A stretch of 64,000 nt of DNA from Collybia mongolica (GCA_013420905.1 JAAXNY010000001.1:7812001-7876000), one strand, 5' to 3'. Counted from the stretch's first letter, positions 11,227 to 23,550 are shown. Translations and numbers: made by a program. The notes: a model not told the origin generated them from the sequence alone.

Positions 11227-12114
11227 GCTGTTATATATGTCTGAAAAATTCTGTTATTCACCCTGGAGACTGATAAGCCCACCTGATAACCTCAGTTGGT
11301 CGAAAAGTAATATTAAACTAGTCACAAATCCCTCTGTAAATTTAATTATTTGCTCAAAAACTAGCTTTCAGGCATCATTAAAACAGGAAACTCAGGGATA
11401 CTTTTGGAGTATTTGCCAGAACTTGTTATTGTTTTGAGCATATTAAATTTATGATGGATAGAGGTATTTAATTTTTACTTGTGGTCAAGGTTTCTTGTGT
11501 AACTTTGGCTTTTATTCCAACTAAGCTCCTGCATATTGAAGTTATCAGAGATTTTTGGGGACTGAAAACTACAACTCTCCAGATTAAATGGACTATTCAA
11601 AATTGAGGCAGCATTTTGATATACAATGTATTAGAAGAAACCTCCCTGTCAAAAATAGCAATAATTAATACATGTTTTACAGATATATGCCTGGAAGCTG
11701 TAATGTAAAATTCACAGGTTCATGAAAAGTTTTTCCTTCATGAGGGTGATCATGTAGCATTTCTGGCTGCAATCCTGGATCCAGCACTCAATCTTGAAAC
11801 TTCTATACAGATAAGCCACCTGGCCATGTAATATATGCTTCAACCTCACTTCTCATATGGTGTGTCCAACTTACATATGTCACAGCTTTCATGTATGAGT
11901 TTGGTTTAAGGATTGGCACCCTCTCTGAATCCATTGAAGGACAAGGCCTTGCACAATGCCTATACTGGGGCCTGTACTGGAGAGTATGTATAGCCATGTT
12001 CTGAATATTTGAACATTACTAATGGTCCTCACTGGGTCCTCCAAGTGGGGCCTTGAGTGGACAGCTTCCATGCAGTTCAAATTTCAGAAGGAAATAAAGT
12101 ATAATTCAAGTCTA

Positions 12115-13435
12115 AGGTAGGGGAAGCTAGGAACAGCCCCCTTTATGTAAGCAATAATTTCAACAACAACTCCTCCTCTCCACAGAAGTAGGAAACTTAT
12201 TGGAGCCTTGGGAAAGGTGAAGGATATGTCTGGGAACAGGTCCCAGGGATCAGAATCTCAATATGTATCCTCCATCATGTATAGTAACCAAAAAAATTAT
12301 TATTTTACTAATGTCTCTATTTTGTTGAAAGCAAACGATTTCTGCAATTTGACCAATTCATATCTTGTACATTTGGCTGCTTACTAATACAGTCATGTGA
12401 TATGACCAGCTGAGGAAACAAGTCTGTGCCTGAAAAAAAAAAGCCCTGTAAAAGTCTTGCATACCACACTCAAGTTGCTAATCTCCAAAACATCTCCAAC
12501 AAATACCCTAGAGCCATTGCTGAAGAAGAGGAAGAAGAGAAAACACCTGAAACCCATGCTTCCAATCACTCCCAGGATCCCTGCATCAACATGGCTTCTC
12601 ACAATGACATCTTTGATGAAAACCCTGAATTCCTTGACATGGTTGGTGCCCTGAGAGGGTCAGCATTGGTTGAGGATGAAGGTGAAGATTTGGAGTCAGA
12701 GGTTGAAAGTGATGATGAGGAAGGAGGCACATCTGAAATTTGTGAACCTTCAGCACTAGAACAGTTTTTGTTGATGCTGCAAAGGGCACATAATGTCACT
12801 CTGGAAGCTGAATGCAAACATGAGAGAGGGAATCTTCAACGAGCCATATTTTGTGCATCAGAAATTACAACTTGAGGAATACATCACATCGTGTGGTCAT
12901 ATTTGTAAATTCTACCCTAAATATCATTGTGAACTAAATTTTATCAAACAGTACTGGGGTGCAGTGAAGTTCCAATATCAAATTTTTGCCAACCACCCAG
13001 CAACTGTTGGTGAAATGGAAGCCCAGGTATTGGAGTACTTGGATAGCATCCCTCTCTCTCAGATTTGGCAGTATGTCATTCCTGTTCTACTGAATTTGGT
13101 ATCTAATGTATTTGACAGGTATGCCAACCGTGCTGTTTGCTTCATGGATGGTTATCAGAAGGGTTTAACAGGTGCCGAGGCAGTTTGGGCAATGCACAGA
13201 TATCACGGCCATTGCATCCTCCCTCCTGACATTATGGATGAGGTAAAAAAGTCTGTTTGCAACTCAAATGGACCTCATAATTAATGCTATTCTATTCCTA
13301 CATTGTAATATCTCCAAGTTCGGCCAGCAGTGGACTCGGGCAAAATTTTCACCTTGAGATTTGGCCATGTCACGCGATGTAACCCCAACCTTAACCTGCT
13401 TACATAAAGGGGGCTGTTCTTAGCTTCCCCTACCT
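12115..13435 (+). mobile_element. TA-flanked DNA transposon with about 39-bp inverted termini, internally shortened
   Basis: Both ends read inward as AGGTAGGGGAAGCTA then GAACAGCCCCCTTTATG, matching over about 39 bp with one difference. The element interrupts copy I of the zinc-finger relic. Comparison with the uninterrupted copy at 17300 (CAAGTCTATAGTAAG) shows that a TA (12113-12114 and 13436-13437) was duplicated on insertion. TA duplication plus the DDE-type remnant inside points to the IS630-Tc1-mariner group. At 1321 bp it retains only the C-terminal half of a transposase, so it is non-autonomous. Confidence 0.82.
12426..13284 (+). pseudogene. partial DDE-type transposase remnant
   Basis: Two overlapping frames (12426-12875 and 12793-13284) carry an acidic linker and then the block KFYPKYHCELNFIKQYWGA near 12910, EMEAQVLEYLDSIPLSQIW, and after a likely intron (about 13072-13118) YANRAVCFMDGYQKGLTGAEAVWAMHRYHGH. 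This is the C-terminal part of a basidiomycete IS630/Tc1-like endonuclease family in which the ELNPIE-type block supplies the third catalytic acid. Here that position reads ELNFIK, so the acidic residue is lost. The N-terminal DNA-binding part and the first two catalytic Asp are missing. It cannot be active. Confidence 0.65.
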
Positions 13436-15671
13436 TATAGTAAATACAATTTAATTGAAAGCTTTGCTCCCAAGTGATAATTATACAGCAACCAGCAGGC
13501 ATTGTAATCTCCCAGGAACTGAGGCTTATATGGATAGCCTCTTACCTCTATCTTGCCATAGGAATATACCTCAATATATAGGAAGACCCTGAGCAAGACT
13601 GGGTTTTAGGGGTAGCTGCTCTACCCCAGCAGCCAATTCCAACTTTAAAGATTCATATTCAAACAAGTTTCAACCACAAGCATTGTCCATACAAAAACCA
13701 CAGACCTATAAATCTCTTTCCACCAGTGGCCTTGGTAGCCAGCTTTGCAATGTTGCGAAATTACTAGACTGGTCCAGTAAGTCACATATGAAAATACTTC
13801 TCTGGGTTTTTCTTATGGCAATAATGTAGATTTTGTGCCCAAATCATATTGTTACTCTTTTATTTGTTGTGTCCAAGGGAAAATCTCTGATGTAAGCCAA
13901 TCCCATTATTACTTTTGAAAACACATTTGCTTATAATTACCAGGCCCACCTCAAATACATACTGGGATATTGTAATAACTCAATCATAGTTAATACAGTC
14001 TATCAAGCTTCCAACCACCCTGTAGACCTTACCTCAGTTGGCTGAGAAAACATGGCTGAATATATCAGTATTATTAACCACCACTCATTGGTAACATAGA
14101 ATATAAAAGCCATTTCAGAAACTCTTCTAGAGGTCATATATGCTTAAATTACAGCAGATCCACCTTTGCAATTGCTCTTGGAAGCCTTTGCAAAGGCTGA
14201 TCTCAATGGCAAAGAATTGGATAAGGAGTTTAAAAAGGCTTCTCAGATATGTCTATCAACTCTGACCTGCTTCTATATCTTACCCTATGTTCTAAACCAT
14301 TGGTTACTACCAATGATGTCAGTGCAGAGCTCCTGTCTGATGAGTTGGCTCTGCATATCCAATGTCTGATTAACATCTATTCCTCCTCCTATCCTCTTGC
14401 ATCACTTACTCTTGAAAAAATACAAGTCAAGCATTATTGAATATTTTCTCCCTCTTACAGAGTCCCAAACATCTTGGAAGTTAGGTATATGCCCATATTG
14501 TGAATCTGAATATCTAGCCAGAAAAGAAGAGGCAAAATTTGAAAGGCTAGCTGAAGGAATTCCCAAAAACCCTGCTTTGCTCCCTTGAATTCCTGAACTG
14601 TGAACACATCTTGGGTTCAATCTTTCTGGTTATTTGTAGCAATACAAAATAAACTGCCTCAAAGACACTTACATCTGACATTTCTTTATGCCCTCTTTAT
14701 TCCAAATAGCCCTCATGCAAATACATACTTTGAAGACTGCTTCATCAATGCCCTTCCTTGGTTGACTGTGACTATGATTAAATGTATACTCCAGAGCCTT
14801 CCCCTATTGTATATAATATTTCTTCTCCTCTACTGCCTTATTTATACCTCAAGTTCAGGGGATTCTCAGCTTTATCTCACAGTATTATTACTCCTACTGG
14901 CTATAAGATCACATATACATTTTATCCTACCTGCATTTTTGATCCTAACCTCAGCTGGGCCAATTGTATGATGTACATCCTCTTTCTGGTTCAAAACCAC
15001 TTTGCCAACTACTTTTTTTTTTTCAGACATTTTGCTGAATAGCCTACCATGATGCAGCATATAATTACACATAGTAAGAGATAAAACAAATTTGCAATGG
15101 ACAAGTATCTTTCCTGTCACTTTTTACAGTGTGAAGATGAGAATAGTCCTGACACTATATATGCATACCTTGCACATGATTGATCTTGAAGCTTACCTGC
15201 TTTGAAGACCCTGCTTTGCTCCCTCAGATTCCTAAACCCCAAAAGCACCTCAGATTCAATCTTTCTGGCCATCTGTGGCAATGCAAAACAAACTGCCTCA
15301 AAAATACTCACACCCAATGCTGCCTTTGTGCCCTATTTATTCCCAATGGTCCCCAAGCAAATACACACATTGAAGACTGCTTTGTCAATGTCATTGCTCG
15401 GTTGACAGTAGATATGAATAAGCATATACTCCAAAGCCTTCCCCCATTGTATATAATATTTCTTCTCCTCTACTGCCTTATTTATACCTCAATTTCAGGG
15501 GATTCTCAGCTTTATCTCACAGTATTATTACCCCTGCTGGCTACAAGATCGCACATACATTCTGCACTATCTGCATTTTCAATCCCAACCTCAGCTGGGC
15601 CAACCGTATCATGTGTATCCTCTTTCTGGTTTTCAAAACCACTTTGCTGACTATTTTTTAGACATTTTGCT

Positions 15672-16038
15672 GGACTGGATCCAGCACCCAATCCCGAAAC
15701 TTCTATACAGATAAGCCACCTGGCCATGTAATATATGCTTCAACCTCACTTCTCATATAGTGTGTCCAATTTACATATGTCACAGCTTTCATGTATGAGT
15801 TTGGTTCAAGGATTGGTACCCTCTCTGAATCTATTAAAGGACAATGCCTCACACAATGCCTGTACTAGGGAGTATGTATAGCCATATTCTGAATATTTGA
15901 ACATTACTAATGGTCCTCACTGGCTCCTCCAAGTGGGGCCTTGAGTGGACAGCTTCCATATAGTTCAAATTTCAGAAGGGAATGAAGCACAATTCAAGTC
16001 TAGAGTAAATGCAATTCAATTGAAAGCTTTGCTTCTAT
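15672..16038 (+). repeat. copy II: short direct-repeat fragment of the same family
   Basis: From CTGGATCCAGCACCC to GAAAGCTTTGCT this repeats the stretch also found at about 11776-12114 and 16950-17335. It starts abruptly within the AILDPALN exon, directly abutting the end of copy I, and stops where the left inverted-repeat arm begins. Confidence 0.8.
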
Positions 16039-18744
16039 TCTCTATAGCCAGGCAAGCTATGGCATTGGGTTTTGTGCACAGGCATTGCTTGTTTACTTGG
16101 TAACATTTTCCCATGGCCACATGACCTCTATAAACTATCATCTACATACATTGTTTCTAGTCATTTTTACAACTTCCTGAATGTGGAATAGACTTATTTC
16201 TCCTAAGAAAAGAAATAAAGAATGAGTACCTGCCACACAGTATATTGGCCCACTCCACCCAAGTGGTATGCCAGGAACTAGCCTCCAGGGCTCTTTGGCC
16301 AATCCTACTTCAACTTCAGATACTGTTCTTACCCCACCTAAAAAACATGGAGGTTGTCATTGAAATATTGCACAGGAGATAGCTGACAATCTTGGGAACT
16401 ATGATGCTACTAGAGCCCAGGAAGATGAGTTTGACATCATCCATCTACCTTTTATTGCTGCCTCGACTCGTAGAAATCACAGCTACTTAAAAACTCTCTG
16501 GATTGAATATTTTTCTGTCGTCTTGAAGAGCAGAGAAGCAGCTCTTAATACCCTCAAACCTCATGCCCCCCTTCCGATGGTCAAAACTATGAAGGCATTT
16601 ATTTTCAATATGGCAAAATGGACCAGATCGAATATGGGACTACAAGGATGGTCGCACAACACCATCAAGAAAAATGAGGCTGCAATTTTTGGAATGGTAT
16701 ATTATCAATCTGCTCGTTCAAGCACATATATACTAATCTGTCTATAGCTATATCACTGCCAGGTTGAAACACCTTCTAGTGAATATCGTCATCAGATCAC
16801 AAATGTATGCAAAGATCTGGTATTCTCATATAGACTCTAACTTTCCCTATAGGCTGTTGAACAGTGGGTCAAGGAGGATGGAACCTTCCCTTCACAGGTT
16901 CATGAAAAGTTCTTCCTTCGTGAAGGTGATCATGTAGCTTTTCTGGCTGCAATTCTGGATCCAGCTCTCAACCTCAAAACTTCTGTACAGGTAAGCCACC
17001 TGGCCATGTAATATATTTGTCAACCTCACTTCTCATATAGCATGTCCAACTTACATATGTTGCAGCTTTCATGTGGGAGTTTGGTTCAAGGATTGGCACC
17101 TTTTCTAAACCCATTGAAGGACAAGGCCTTGCACAGTGCCTGTGCTGGGGAGTATGTATAACCATGTTCTGAATATTTGAACATTACTAATAGTCTTTTT
17201 TAGGACATTGAGATGGTGCTCACTGGCTTGTCCAAGTGAGGCCTTGAGTGGACAGCTTTCATGCAGTTTGAGTTTCAGAAGGGGATGAAGTACGATTCAA
17301 GTCTATAGTAAGTACAATTTTATTGAAAGCTTTGCTCCCACCTGATAATTATACAGTAACCAGCAGGCACTTTGTAATCTCCCAGGAACTAAGGCCTACA
17401 TGGATGGCCTCTTGCCTCTTCTTGCCATGGGAATATACCTCGGTGTATGGGAAGACCCTGTGCAAGACTGGGTTTCAGAGGTAGCTCCTCTACCTCACTC
17501 TTTCCCCTATTCTCTCAAGGTCAACAAACACTTTAAATGGACATTGATTACACAAGCAGCCAATCCAAGTTTCAAAGATTCATATGCGAACAAATTTCAA
17601 CCACAGGCCTTGTCCACACTGAAACAACAGGCTTATAAATCTCTTTCCACCAGTAGCCTCAGTACCCAGCTTCGCAAAGTCACAAAATTACTAGGCTGGT
17701 CCAGTAAGTCACATAGAAAATGACTTCTTTGGGTTTTACTTATCAAAATAATGTAGATTTTGCACCCAAATTGTATCATTACTCTTTTATCCATTGTGTC
17801 CAGGGGAAAATATCCAATGTAAGCCAGTCCCAATTATTACTTTTGAAAACACATTTGCTCATGACTACCAGGCCCATCTCAAACACATACTTGGGCATTG
17901 TAATAACTCAATCATGGTTGATACAGTCTATCAAGCTCCCAACCACCCTGTAGACCTTACCTCAGTTGGCTGAGAAAATATGGCTGAAAATATGAGTATC
18001 ATTGACCACCACTCATTGGTAACATAGAATATGAAAGCTATTTCAGAAACTCTTCTAGAGGTCATATGTGCTCAAATTACAGCAGATCCACCTTTGCAAT
18101 TGCTCCTGGAAGCCTTTGCAAAGGCTGATCTCAATGTCAAGGAGGAATTGGGTAAGGAGTTTAAGAAGGCTTCTCAGGTATGTCTATCAACTCTGACCTG
18201 CTTCTATATCTTACTCTATGTTCTAAACTATTGGTTACTACCAATGATGTCAGTGCAGAGCTCCTGTCTGATGAGTTGGCTCTGCATATCCAATGCCTGA
18301 TTGACATCTATTCCTCCTCCCATCCTCTTGCATCACTCACTCTTGAAAAAATACAAGTCAAGCATTATTAAAGATTTTCTTGGTATATGCCCATATTGTG
18401 AATCTGAATATCTAGCCAGAGAAGAAGAGGCAAAATTTGAAAGGCTAGCTGAAGGAATTCCCAAAAACCCTGCTTTGCTCCCTTGAATTCCTGAACCCTG
18501 AAAGCATCTTGGGTTCAATCTTTCTGGTTATTTGTGGTAATATAAAACAAACTGCCTCAAAGACACTTACATCTGATATTTCTTTATGCCCTCTTTAGTC
18601 CAAGTGGCCCTTATATAAATACATACTTTGAAGACTGCTTCATCAATGCCCTTCCTTGGTTGACTGTGACTATGATTAAATGTATACTCCAGAGCCTTCC
18701 CCTATTGTATATAACATTTCTTCTCCTTTACCGCCTTATTTATA
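16039..18744 (+). repeat. left arm of a 2.7-kb inverted duplication
   Basis: This 2706-bp segment is repeated in reverse orientation at 20845-23550. Mirror coordinates add to 39589 at every landmark I compared, so there are no net insertions or deletions. All open frames of the left arm reappear unchanged in the right arm. The only differences I spotted are single bases near the ends (CTATGGC/CTATAGC and TTACCGCC/TTACTGCC). Confidence 0.95.
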
Positions 18745-19983
18745 CCTCAATTTCAGGGGATTCTCAGCTTTATTTCATAGTATTATTACCTCTGCTGGCT
18801 ACAAGATTACACATACATTCTGCCCTATCTGTATTTTCAATCCTGACCTCAGCTGGGCCAATTGTATGATATGTGTCCTCTTTCTGGTTTCAAAATCACT
18901 TTGCTAACTATTTTTTAGACATTTTGCTGGATAGCCTACCATGCTGCAGCATATAGCTGCACATAGTAAGAGACAAAACAAGTTTGCAATGGACCAGTAT
19001 CTTTCCTGTCACCTTTTGCAGTGTGAAGATGAGAATAGTCCTGACACTATATATGCATACCTTGCACATGATTGATCTTGAAGCTTACCTGCTTTGAAGA
19101 CCCTGCTTTGCTCCCTTGGATTCCTGAACCCCAAAAGCACCTTGGCATCAATCTTTCTGGCCATCTGTGGCGATGCGAAACAAACCACCTCAAAAATACT
19201 CACACCCGATGCTGCTTTTGTGCCCTCTTTATTCCCAATGGACGTCATGCAAACACACACTTTGAAGACTGCTTTGTCAATGTCCTTGCTTGGCTGACTG
19301 TAAATATGAATAAGCATGTACTCCAAAGCCTTCCCCCATTGTATGTAACATTTCTTCTCCTCTACTGCCTTATTTATACCTCAATTTCAGGGGATTCTTG
19401 GCTTTATCCCACAGCATTATTACCCCTGCTAGCTACGAGATCACACATACATTCTGCCCTATCTGCATTTTTGATCCCAACCTCAGCTGGGCCAATCGTA
19501 TGATGTGCGTCCTCTTTCTGGTTTTCAAAACCACTTTGCTGACTATTTTTTAGACATTTTGCTGGGTGGCCTGCCATGCTGCAGCATATAGTTGCACATG
19601 GTAAGAGATGAAACAAGTTTGCATTGGACAAGTATCTTTCCTGTGGCTTTTAGCAGTGTGAAGATGAGAATAATCCCGACACTATGTATGCATACCTTCC
19701 ACATGACGGATCTTGAAACTTACCTGCTTTTAGGAAATTCCAAATCACCGAGATGTTTACCCACCTGCATAATACTCATGGCTACAACCTGCTCCAGTGT
19801 GTGAACCCATCGCATACAACCTGTCCCAAGGATGAGTACCTCAATCTCAAGGCTTCTGGTGCCTCTACAAACATATATTACCAGATTGATATTCTCCATA
19901 TCAGAGAGCTTCTCAGTCACAATGCTCCTGAGTTTGGGACTGTCTGTCTGAGTGACAGCTGTTGCAAGACAGAGGCAGCCAGG
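16202..19983 (+). pseudogene. copy III: most complete relic of a tyrosine-recombinase-like (DUF3435/FluG-type) zinc-finger gene
   Basis: Order of recognisable coding blocks: an N-terminal domain (RRNHSYLKTLWIEYFSVVL, MKAFIFNMAKWTRSNMG) at 16470-16695; AVEQWVKEDGTFPSQ and AFLAAILDPALN (16855-16990); AFMWEFGSRIG (17065), like the catalytic-Arg box of tyrosine recombinases; YMDGLLPLLAMGIYLGVWEDPVQDW (17397-17475); HLKHILGHCNNS followed by TVYQ (17875-17935), like the LGH...Y box; CPYCESEYLAREEEAKF (18390); then two zinc-finger modules ending MFTHLHNTHGYNLL and SHNAPEFGTVCLSD (19753-19970). Stops such as SK*GLEW and HGKR*N, and frame breaks, show it is dead. Intron positions match the intact gene at 7394-8921. 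The recombinase assignment rests on block order and weak motifs and is inference. Confidence 0.6.
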
Positions 19984-20844
19984 TAAGACAGGGAGGTCCT
20001 GAATAAATTGTATGCACATATACCAGTACTTTAATACTGATACAAGTCATTACCATATTTCAATATACCCTTTTTAAATCAATTATATTACAACATTTTA
20101 TTATTTGTTATGATAAACAATAGAAATTATTTAGTAGAGTAGGGAGAGGCAAGAAACCTGATCAGAGAACTAGTTACATACTCATTGCTTTCCTCATATA
20201 GTACAGCATTAGAACCTTCAGTATAGTTACAACAAGTAACAGACTGTAGTATAAATGGTGAGGTAGGTATTGAAACAGGAATAGAGTGCAATCCTGAGGT
20301 GGAGTGTAGTCCCAGACCAGAATGCAATTCAAAGCCAGAGTGCAATCCCCAACCAGAGTGAGATACTGAGCCAAAGTGTGATTCTGAACAAGTGTGCAAT
20401 CCTGAACCAGAGACCACTACTGTATCTGTAGCAATTGAGGGGTACAAGATCTTGATTTGTTGAGCATATGATACCAGCTCTCCAGCTATCCTCTGTGCCT
20501 CCAAAAGATGCTTTCCCACCTCACAAATAAATTAAACTTTATGGGTAATTAAGGCTAGCTCCTGTGGGGCACCCTGTGCTGATATTTCAAGTGAGTGAGA
20601 GTAATGCACCCACTTTAACAGAGGATAACTGAGGATTTTCTGCAGATTCAGTTGGGAGTTCAACTGGAGTAGGGGGTACTTCTGAAATATCCTGGATGGT
20701 ATGTGGAGGAGGGTTCTGTTTATGGGTATAATGTTTTGAAAAATCAAATGGATATAAGCCACATATTTAAAATGACTTAACAACAGTTGGTAGTATAAAA
20801 ATGCTAGTCTGAGTCTGTTTGAAAAGTTGGCTGAATAGTGTTTT
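18745..20844. other. 2.1-kb spacer between inverted arms
   Basis: Its left half continues copy III (second zinc-finger module, to about 19983). The right half (19990-20844) is AT-rich with no intact gene, but holds the 18-bp tandem repeat at 20284-20410. No counterpart of the spacer exists on the other side, so the duplication is interrupted, not a perfect palindrome. Confidence 0.8.
20284..20410 (+). repeat. 18-bp tandem repeat encoding a Cys-Pro hexapeptide
   Basis: Seven imperfect 18-bp units such as GAGTGCAATCCTGAGGTG encode E-C-N-P-x-P-like hexapeptides in the plus frame. The fifth unit has a TGA stop in place of the Cys codon. The open minus-strand frame across it is a by-product of the repeat. 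It looks like a fragment of a degraded coding region. Confidence 0.6.
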
Positions 20845-23550
20845 TATAAATAAGGCAGTAAAGGAGAAGAAATGTTATATACAATAGGGGAAGGCTCTGG
20901 AGTATACATTTAATCATAGTCACAGTCAACCAAGGAAGGGCATTGATGAAGCAGTCTTCAAAGTATGTATTTATATAAGGGCCACTTGGACTAAAGAGGG
21001 CATAAAGAAATATCAGATGTAAGTGTCTTTGAGGCAGTTTGTTTTATATTACCACAAATAACCAGAAAGATTGAACCCAAGATGCTTTCAGGGTTCAGGA
21101 ATTCAAGGGAGCAAAGCAGGGTTTTTGGGAATTCCTTCAGCTAGCCTTTCAAATTTTGCCTCTTCTTCTCTGGCTAGATATTCAGATTCACAATATGGGC
21201 ATATACCAAGAAAATCTTTAATAATGCTTGACTTGTATTTTTTCAAGAGTGAGTGATGCAAGAGGATGGGAGGAGGAATAGATGTCAATCAGGCATTGGA
21301 TATGCAGAGCCAACTCATCAGACAGGAGCTCTGCACTGACATCATTGGTAGTAACCAATAGTTTAGAACATAGAGTAAGATATAGAAGCAGGTCAGAGTT
21401 GATAGACATACCTGAGAAGCCTTCTTAAACTCCTTACCCAATTCCTCCTTGACATTGAGATCAGCCTTTGCAAAGGCTTCCAGGAGCAATTGCAAAGGTG
21501 GATCTGCTGTAATTTGAGCACATATGACCTCTAGAAGAGTTTCTGAAATAGCTTTCATATTCTATGTTACCAATGAGTGGTGGTCAATGATACTCATATT
21601 TTCAGCCATATTTTCTCAGCCAACTGAGGTAAGGTCTACAGGGTGGTTGGGAGCTTGATAGACTGTATCAACCATGATTGAGTTATTACAATGCCCAAGT
21701 ATGTGTTTGAGATGGGCCTGGTAGTCATGAGCAAATGTGTTTTCAAAAGTAATAATTGGGACTGGCTTACATTGGATATTTTCCCCTGGACACAATGGAT
21801 AAAAGAGTAATGATACAATTTGGGTGCAAAATCTACATTATTTTGATAAGTAAAACCCAAAGAAGTCATTTTCTATGTGACTTACTGGACCAGCCTAGTA
21901 ATTTTGTGACTTTGCGAAGCTGGGTACTGAGGCTACTGGTGGAAAGAGATTTATAAGCCTGTTGTTTCAGTGTGGACAAGGCCTGTGGTTGAAATTTGTT
22001 CGCATATGAATCTTTGAAACTTGGATTGGCTGCTTGTGTAATCAATGTCCATTTAAAGTGTTTGTTGACCTTGAGAGAATAGGGGAAAGAGTGAGGTAGA
22101 GGAGCTACCTCTGAAACCCAGTCTTGCACAGGGTCTTCCCATACACCGAGGTATATTCCCATGGCAAGAAGAGGCAAGAGGCCATCCATGTAGGCCTTAG
22201 TTCCTGGGAGATTACAAAGTGCCTGCTGGTTACTGTATAATTATCAGGTGGGAGCAAAGCTTTCAATAAAATTGTACTTACTATAGACTTGAATCGTACT
22301 TCATCCCCTTCTGAAACTCAAACTGCATGAAAGCTGTCCACTCAAGGCCTCACTTGGACAAGCCAGTGAGCACCATCTCAATGTCCTAAAAAAGACTATT
22401 AGTAATGTTCAAATATTCAGAACATGGTTATACATACTCCCCAGCACAGGCACTGTGCAAGGCCTTGTCCTTCAATGGGTTTAGAAAAGGTGCCAATCCT
22501 TGAACCAAACTCCCACATGAAAGCTGCAACATATGTAAGTTGGACATGCTATATGAGAAGTGAGGTTGACAAATATATTACATGGCCAGGTGGCTTACCT
22601 GTACAGAAGTTTTGAGGTTGAGAGCTGGATCCAGAATTGCAGCCAGAAAAGCTACATGATCACCTTCACGAAGGAAGAACTTTTCATGAACCTGTGAAGG
22701 GAAGGTTCCATCCTCCTTGACCCACTGTTCAACAGCCTATAGGGAAAGTTAGAGTCTATATGAGAATACCAGATCTTTGCATACATTTGTGATCTGATGA
22801 CGATATTCACTAGAAGGTGTTTCAACCTGGCAGTGATATAGCTATAGACAGATTAGTATATATGTGCTTGAACGAGCAGATTGATAATATACCATTCCAA
22901 AAATTGCAGCCTCATTTTTCTTGATGGTGTTGTGCGACCATCCTTGTAGTCCCATATTCGATCTGGTCCATTTTGCCATATTGAAAATAAATGCCTTCAT
23001 AGTTTTGACCATCGGAAGGGGGGCATGAGGTTTGAGGGTATTAAGAGCTGCTTCTCTGCTCTTCAAGACGACAGAAAAATATTCAATCCAGAGAGTTTTT
23101 AAGTAGCTGTGATTTCTACGAGTCGAGGCAGCAATAAAAGGTAGATGGATGATGTCAAACTCATCTTCCTGGGCTCTAGTAGCATCATAGTTCCCAAGAT
23201 TGTCAGCTATCTCCTGTGCAATATTTCAATGACAACCTCCATGTTTTTTAGGTGGGGTAAGAACAGTATCTGAAGTTGAAGTAGGATTGGCCAAAGAGCC
23301 CTGGAGGCTAGTTCCTGGCATACCACTTGGGTGGAGTGGGCCAATATACTGTGTGGCAGGTACTCATTCTTTATTTCTTTTCTTAGGAGAAATAAGTCTA
23401 TTCCACATTCAGGAAGTTGTAAAAATGACTAGAAACAATGTATGTAGATGATAGTTTATAGAGGTCATGTGGCCATGGGAAAATGTTACCAAGTAAACAA
23501 GCAATGCCTGTGCACAAAACCCAATGCTATAGCTTGCCTGGCTATAGAGA
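20845..23550 (-). repeat. right arm of the inverted duplication (copy IV)
   Basis: This is the reverse complement of 16039-18744, carrying a second, oppositely oriented copy of the N-terminal and recombinase-like blocks of the relic gene up to the middle of the first zinc-finger module. The inner boundary falls at the sequence GCCTTATTTATA and the outer boundary at CTCTATAGCCAGGC (read on the minus strand). It is near-identical to the left arm even though the rest of the island is old and decayed. Confidence 0.95.

Larger units (their letters stand above)
11690..15661 (+). pseudogene. copy I of the recombinase-like zinc-finger gene, truncated and interrupted
   Basis: This is a degraded copy of the family seen most fully at 16202-19983. 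It begins within the exon reading VHEKFF..EGDHVAFLAAILDPALN at about 11718 and lacks the N-terminal exons. It is split at a TA by a 1.3-kb transposon (12115-13435) and resumes at 13438. Later parts encode LLLEAFAKADLNGKELDKEF, then CPYCESEYLARKEEAKFERLAEG near 14490. Two related zinc-finger modules follow (about 14640-15180 and 15230-15661), each with an FED/IEDCF block and a CxFDPNLSWANCM-like block. Stops and lost splice sites (for example a donor changed to ATAAG near 11805) make it non-functional. Confidence 0.7.

Noticed and set aside
14166..15650. Many small plus-strand frames of 60-160 codons in the relics
   Set aside because: They are pieces of one decayed multi-exon gene read through introns, not separate genes.
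20127..20519. 130-codon minus-strand frame with repeated GLHSG-like peptides
   Set aside because: It is the antisense of the 18-bp repeat, whose plus-strand frame gives the regular Cys-Pro hexapeptide. The openness follows from the repeat.
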